Assembly: GCA_965228435.1 (NCBI GenBank)
Contig: OZ245818.1
Coordinates: 3,472,001-3,536,000, forward strand
Reading direction: 5' to 3'
DNA: 64,000 nucleotides
Source of the DNA: Hoeflea_A sp965228435
GTDB taxonomy: Bacteria > Pseudomonadota > Alphaproteobacteria > Rhizobiales > Rhizobiaceae
The notes beneath the pieces were generated by a model. The model did not search any database. It saw only the letters and a list, made by a program, of their open reading frames with translations, and was not told the DNA's origin. Shown here one piece after another: positions 60,752 through 64,000 of the stretch. Numbering within the stretch: position 1 is the stretch's first letter; each line of letters starts with the position of its first letter. A program made the position numbers and the translations under genes.

Positions 60752-61579
60752 TCAGTGAACCATCAGCACGGGCAGTTTCGACCTCGACAGCAGGTCGCGG
60801 GTGGTGCCGCCGAGCAGCCACTCGCGCAGGCGCGAATGGCCATAGGCGCCTGTCACCAGCATGTCGGCATCCTTGTCGACAGCGTGCTGGAGAAGCACGT
60901 CGGCCACTTCGCGGCCGCCGCCGGGCAGTTGGTCGACCGTCACGTTGAGGCCGTGGCGTGTCAGGAGAGTCGCCATGTCGTCCCCAGCATTGGACGAAAA
61001 GGAGAGGTCAGGGTCGACAAGAACGACGTGGACGTCCTTCGCCGTCTGCAGCAGCGGCAGGCTGCGGTGAATGGCGCGCGCCGCTTCCGGCTCACCGTTC
61101 CACCCCATGATAATGCGTTTGGCTGCAGGAACGGGTTTGCTCGCGTCACCGAGAACGATGACCGGTTGGCCGGAATCGAACAGGATGCCGTTGAAGGCGC
61201 GGGTCGGCTGGTCGGCGTCCGGCAGGCTGCCGTTCGGGAAAACGGTGGCGTCGGCGTAGAGCGCGTGTCGTGACATGATACGGCCGACGATTCCCGCGTC
61301 GACACATTCGACCAGTACTGAAGCTGACAGCTGAGCTTCCTGGACGATCTTTTCGACCTCCGCCGCCCGCTGCTGTGCGGCGCGCACGACGCTGTCGCGT
61401 TCGTCGGTCAGATAGGCGGTGGCCATGGCACCATACGCCGTCGTCGGCGGTGTTCTGAGGGTGCCGAATACGACCAGGTTGAGATGGGCGCCAACATTGC
61501 CGCATAGATCAACGGTCGGTTTGATGGAGTCGACCGGCTCTTCGGTCGAATGAACGGCTAGCAATGTTGTAAGTGCCAT
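60752..61579 (-). CDS. Universal stress protein, tandem UspA domains
   Basis: A 275-residue protein made of two UspA-like domains (about 1-140 and 150-275). The second has the nucleotide-binding signature VTGAYGHSRLREWLLGGTTR (GX2GX9G(S/T) type); the first lacks it, as usual in tandem forms. Such proteins support survival under stress, often anaerobic. The gene is divergent from the M50 protease, and an FNR/FixK-like box sits about 70 bases upstream of its ATG. Confidence 0.92.
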   Translation of the reverse strand: MALTTLLAVHSTEEPVDSIKPTVDLCGNVGAHLNLVVFGTLRTPPTTAYGAMATAYLTDERDSVVRAAQQRAAEVEKIVQEAQLSASVLVECVDAGIVGRIMSRHALYADATVFPNGSLPDADQPTRAFNGILFDSGQPVIVLGDASKPVPAAKRIIMGWNGEPEAARAIHRSLPLLQTAKDVHVVLVDPDLSFSSNAGDDMATLLTRHGLNVTVDQLPGGGREVADVLLQHAVDKDADMLVTGAYGHSRLREWLLGGTTRDLLSRSKLPVLMVH

Positions 61580-61642
61580 AGCGCAGTCCTCGATGCATTC
61601 AGATTGGTCGGTTCGAGATTAGGCGAAACGCCAGATCTCCGA

Positions 61643-61656
61643 TTGCGCTGGATCAA
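61643..61656 (-). promoter_or_regulatory. FNR/FixK-like box for the universal stress protein gene
   Basis: TTGCGCTGGATCAA matches TTGAT-N4-ATCAA at 8 of 10 positions. On the minus strand, its centre (61649.5) minus 41.5 gives a start near 61608, and TAATCT (61621 down to 61616) lies in the right place for a -10 box. Confidence 0.45.
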
Positions 61657-61688
61657 TTTTGCCGACCCGGGCACAAGCCGGTCGAAAA

Positions 61689-61702
61689 TTGACGAAGGTC
61701 AA
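61689..61702 (+). promoter_or_regulatory. FNR/FixK-like box for the M50 protease gene
   Basis: TTGACGAAGGTCAA is perfectly palindromic in its half sites and matches TTGAT-N4-ATCAA at 8 of 10 positions. Its centre (61695.5) plus 41.5 gives 61737; CAATCT (61724-61729) is correctly placed as -10 box. The leader would be about 34 bases. Confidence 0.5.
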
Positions 61703-61770
61703 ACCGTTATCGGCAAAACCCGGCAATCTGCAACGAACGTCCTTCCCTTTCGTTTGTAGGAAACAGGGCA

Positions 61771-62904
61771 ATGTTCAAGAACGCAGTGGACCTGTTTGAG
61801 ATCTTCGGCTTCAGGATCCGGGTTGATCCAAGTTGGCTGCTGATCGCCGCGTTGATCGTCTGGACCCTGTCGACGACCTATCTGCCGGCGGAACTTCCTG
61901 GCCTGTCGCAGGTCGATCATGTCGCCCTGGCGGTCGTCGCCATGCTCGGCCTGTTTGCGTCGCTGATTCTGCACGAACTTGCCCATTCCGTTGTGGCCCG
62001 CCGTTTCGGACTCAAGGTCGGCGGCATCACGCTGTTCATCTTCGGCGGCGTCGCCGAACTGGAACAGGAACCGCGCAGCCCGGAATCAGAATTCTGGATT
62101 GCCATCGCCGGACCTGTTATGAGCCTGGCTTTGGCTGGGCTTTCCTATCTGGCCCTGATTGCCGTCATCGGCGCTTCCGGGCCGGTGCGGGTGGTTCTCG
62201 AATATCTTGGCCTGATCAATCTCATCCTGGCTGTCTTCAACCTGGTCCCGGCCTTTCCGCTCGACGGCGGGCGGGTGTTGCGGGCGGTGCTGTGGCATTT
62301 CCAGAAGGATCTATTCAAGGCCACCCGGATCGCGAGCTTGCTCGGGACCGGGTTCGGTTTGCTGCTCATCGTCTCCGGCGTGCTGGCACTGTTCACGACC
62401 AATCTCGTCGGAGGCTTCTGGCAGATCCTGATTGGATTCTTCATCGTCAATGCCTCACGCGGCAGCTACCAGCAGTTGGTCATCAAGGCCTCGCTGCAGG
62501 ATCGTACTGTGCGTTCGTTGATGACTGCCTCGCCGGTCACCGCGGATGTCGGCACGAGTGTTCAATCGCTGGTCGACGACGTGATGCTGCCACGACATGT
62601 CAGCTTCGTTCCGGTGATGGAGGGTGAACATCTGCTTGGGTATGTCGACACCGCGCTGGTCAATGGCATCGATCGAGAAAACTGGGCAGCCACCCAGCTT
62701 GGCGACATTCTGGCCCCGTCCGACGAGACCAACACCGTCGCCATGGACATGCCCACGGACGCGTTGTTCGAAAAGATGGCGAAGAACGGCCAGCGCAAAT
62801 GGCTCGTTGCCCGGGACGGTCGGCTGGAGGGCGTGATATCGCTCTCAGACCTGCTGTCCTATCTGGCCATCCGCCAGGGCTTGGGTGTCGGGCCAGGGCG
62901 GTAG
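61771..62904 (+). CDS. Site-2-type intramembrane metalloprotease (M50) with CBS domains
   Basis: A 377-residue membrane protease. Zinc-binding HELAH in LILHELAHSVVARRFG near residue 68 and the third ligand in NLVPAFPLDGGRVLRA near residue 153 define the M50 core, with about six helices. Residues about 245-370 form a CBS pair (VRSLMTASPVTADVG...), which usually senses adenine nucleotides. Members cleave membrane-bound regulators. It is divergent from a universal stress gene with paired FNR-like boxes between. Confidence 0.93.
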   Translation: MFKNAVDLFEIFGFRIRVDPSWLLIAALIVWTLSTTYLPAELPGLSQVDHVALAVVAMLGLFASLILHELAHSVVARRFGLKVGGITLFIFGGVAELEQEPRSPESEFWIAIAGPVMSLALAGLSYLALIAVIGASGPVRVVLEYLGLINLILAVFNLVPAFPLDGGRVLRAVLWHFQKDLFKATRIASLLGTGFGLLLIVSGVLALFTTNLVGGFWQILIGFFIVNASRGSYQQLVIKASLQDRTVRSLMTASPVTADVGTSVQSLVDDVMLPRHVSFVPVMEGEHLLGYVDTALVNGIDRENWAATQLGDILAPSDETNTVAMDMPTDALFEKMAKNGQRKWLVARDGRLEGVISLSDLLSYLAIRQGLGVGPGR

Positions 62905-62938
62905 GAGCGTCAGGTTGATGTGCTACCGCCTGAAGCGA

Positions 62939-63205
62939 CTACGGGCTGCAAAAGGGAAGGTCGCAGTCCACCTCGACAGGCAATCTCAGTGCATAACCGT
63001 CAATCTCGACCACAAAGGCAGAAGCGGCCAGCCACCACTTTCCGGTGCCGCCGCCTTTTTGAGCAGCGTCACACTTGTTTCCCAGATAGTAGACGGTCCC
63101 ATCCGCCAAGGTGACAATAGCGCCATGCTGGTTGCACTGAAAACCGGCAGCCGCTTGTGCTGCCGATGTGACGAAAAGTGCGATCAAGACCAGAACGATA
63201 TTCAT
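62939..63205 (-). CDS. Small secreted protein of unknown function
   Basis: An 88-residue protein with a signal peptide (MNIVLVLIALFVTSAAQA, cut after AQA) and four cysteines in the mature part (FQCNQHG, NKCDAAQ, VDCDLPFC), suggesting a disulfide-bonded periplasmic protein. No family is recognised. It is located between the M50 protease and the second universal stress gene, which is on the same strand. Confidence 0.75.
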   Translation of the reverse strand: MNIVLVLIALFVTSAAQAAAGFQCNQHGAIVTLADGTVYYLGNKCDAAQKGGGTGKWWLAASAFVVEIDGYALRLPVEVDCDLPFCSP

Positions 63206-63329
63206 GGTTCACTCTGTCGGCATGGTTTGGCCGAAAAAGTGTACGCAATCGGGCAACCCGTGACTAGCGAGGATGCAAGGCAAAAGCGCACCCCGGCCAT
63301 TCGCAGCGCAAGGCCAGCCTCTGACTTTG

Positions 63330-64000
63330 TCAGTGCGAAAACAGCACCGGCAGTGTCATGTGTTCTAGCAGGTGGGTCGTCGTCGCACCGATGACGAAGT
63401 CGTAGAAGCGCGAATGGCCGAAGGCGCCTGAAACGATCAGGTCCGCGCCGCTTTCGTAGGCTTCGTTGAGCAGGGCATCGCCGATGGCAATGCCGCCGCT
63501 TTGCCAGTGGGCGACGCGAACGTCGACCTCATGCCGGCGCAGATTGTCAGCCACCGCTTCGGCGGTTTCGTTGAGATGATCGGCATTATCGGGCGAATGG
63601 GAGACCCACATGACGGTGGCCTCTCCGCCGCGCATGAAGGGGATGGCGTCGTGAACGGCGCGCGCGGCCTCACGGGTGGCGCTCCAGCCGATCATCACTT
63701 TGCGTCCGAAGCTTTCAAAAGTGCCGGCATTGGGCAGCACCAGAACGGGGCATCCGCATCCCATGATGACCTCACGCTGGATATCCGCCTGGTCGGCCCG
63801 GTCGTGATCGGGATCGGCCTGGGACATCAGCACCAGGTCGGCATAGCGGGCATGTTCGACATGGCGAATGCCGGCGCTGTCTGCGTTCGCATCGACCAGT
63901 GTCCAGTGTCCGGCAATGCCTTCGGCGCTCGTCACCCGCTCGAAGATCGCCCGAATGGCTTCCGCCTGTCGCTTCTGGGCGTCGGCGAACATCGACATGG
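63330..64000 (-). CDS. Universal stress protein, tandem UspA domains, N-terminus outside window
   Basis: At least 222 residues of a two-domain universal stress protein, running off the right edge. The second domain is complete with VSGAFGHSRFYDFVIGATTTH as nucleotide-binding signature; the first is partial (VLMSQADPDHDRADQADIQ, VIMGCGCPVLVLP). Compared with the other universal stress protein in this window, about 55-60 residues are missing. The ATG near 63998 is therefore probably internal. Confidence 0.88.
   Translation of the reverse strand, partial: MSMFADAQKRQAEAIRAIFERVTSAEGIAGHWTLVDANADSAGIRHVEHARYADLVLMSQADPDHDRADQADIQREVIMGCGCPVLVLPNAGTFESFGRKVMIGWSATREAARAVHDAIPFMRGGEATVMWVSHSPDNADHLNETAEAVADNLRRHEVDVRVAHWQSGGIAIGDALLNEAYESGADLIVSGAFGHSRFYDFVIGATTTHLLEHMTLPVLFSH

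Noticed and set aside
1..64000. CRISPR arrays, prophage genes and secretion-system clusters
   Set aside because: No regularly spaced short repeats, cas-like genes or phage structural genes were seen on reading both strands.

Overview
The window is GC-rich alphaproteobacterial chromosome, most likely from the Rhizobiales (Hyphomicrobiales), near Rhizobiaceae-type genera. The reasons are gene content and order: atpHAGDC separate from the F0 genes; the block obgE-proB-proA-nadD-rsfS-rlmH-envC/ctpA/yibQ-rppH; rpmA-rplU beside a tRNA-Ser; a ribosomal protein L21 with a C-terminal helix-hairpin-helix extension; and a MoxR-DUF58-SpoIIM-RDD operon. The genus cannot be fixed from sequence reading alone.

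Layout. (1) 1-2.3 kb: the 3' part of priA, a short element with 32-bp inverted ends, and a small membrane protein. (2) 2.3-9.0 kb: a minus-strand operon for an Fe3+/hexose-phosphate-type ABC importer, a TIM-barrel isomerase and an inositol-monophosphatase-type phosphatase, with a divergent ROK regulator and a palindromic operator candidate between them. (3) 9.2-14.2 kb: atpHAGDC ending in a strong terminator. (4) 14.3-28.1 kb: minus-strand core genes, namely a secreted hydrolase, an amino-acid racemase, rppH, a divergent polysaccharide deacetylase, ctpA, an EnvC-like protein, rlmH, rsfS, nadD, proA, proB, obgE, an acetyltransferase, rpmA and rplU. (5) 28.4-30.0 kb: tRNA-Ser(CGA) followed by a small integration scar. 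A 17-bp copy of the tRNA end recurs 1.3 kb downstream and brackets a ParE/RelE-type toxin-antitoxin pair. An IS481-like end lies next to it.

(6) 30.1-46.6 kb: an accessory metabolic region with three local regulatory/transport units. These are a sugar kinase with an AraC regulator; a P450, a 2Fe-2S ferredoxin, a diverged ketopantoate-hydroxymethyltransferase-like protein and an amidase; and a Tat-exported peptide-type binding protein with two permeases and divergently encoded ATPases. An imine-reductase/beta-hydroxyacid-dehydrogenase-like enzyme, a LysR regulator, an aminotransferase and an amidohydrolase follow. Together they look like uptake and breakdown (or modification) of an unidentified amide- or amine-containing compound. 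This is the least conventional part of the window.

(7) 46.9-64 kb: a MacAB/DevABC-like exporter, a small secreted protein, the DUF4129-DUF4350-MoxR-DUF58-SpoIIM-RDD operon, three tandem paralogous membrane proteins, two tandem-domain universal stress proteins and an M50 site-2-type protease with CBS domains. FNR/FixK-like boxes (TTGAT-N4-ATCAA type) occur upstream of the exporter, the small secreted protein, and in the intergenic region between a universal stress protein and the M50 protease. Each lies where a class II activator site would be expected, suggesting low-oxygen control of this section.
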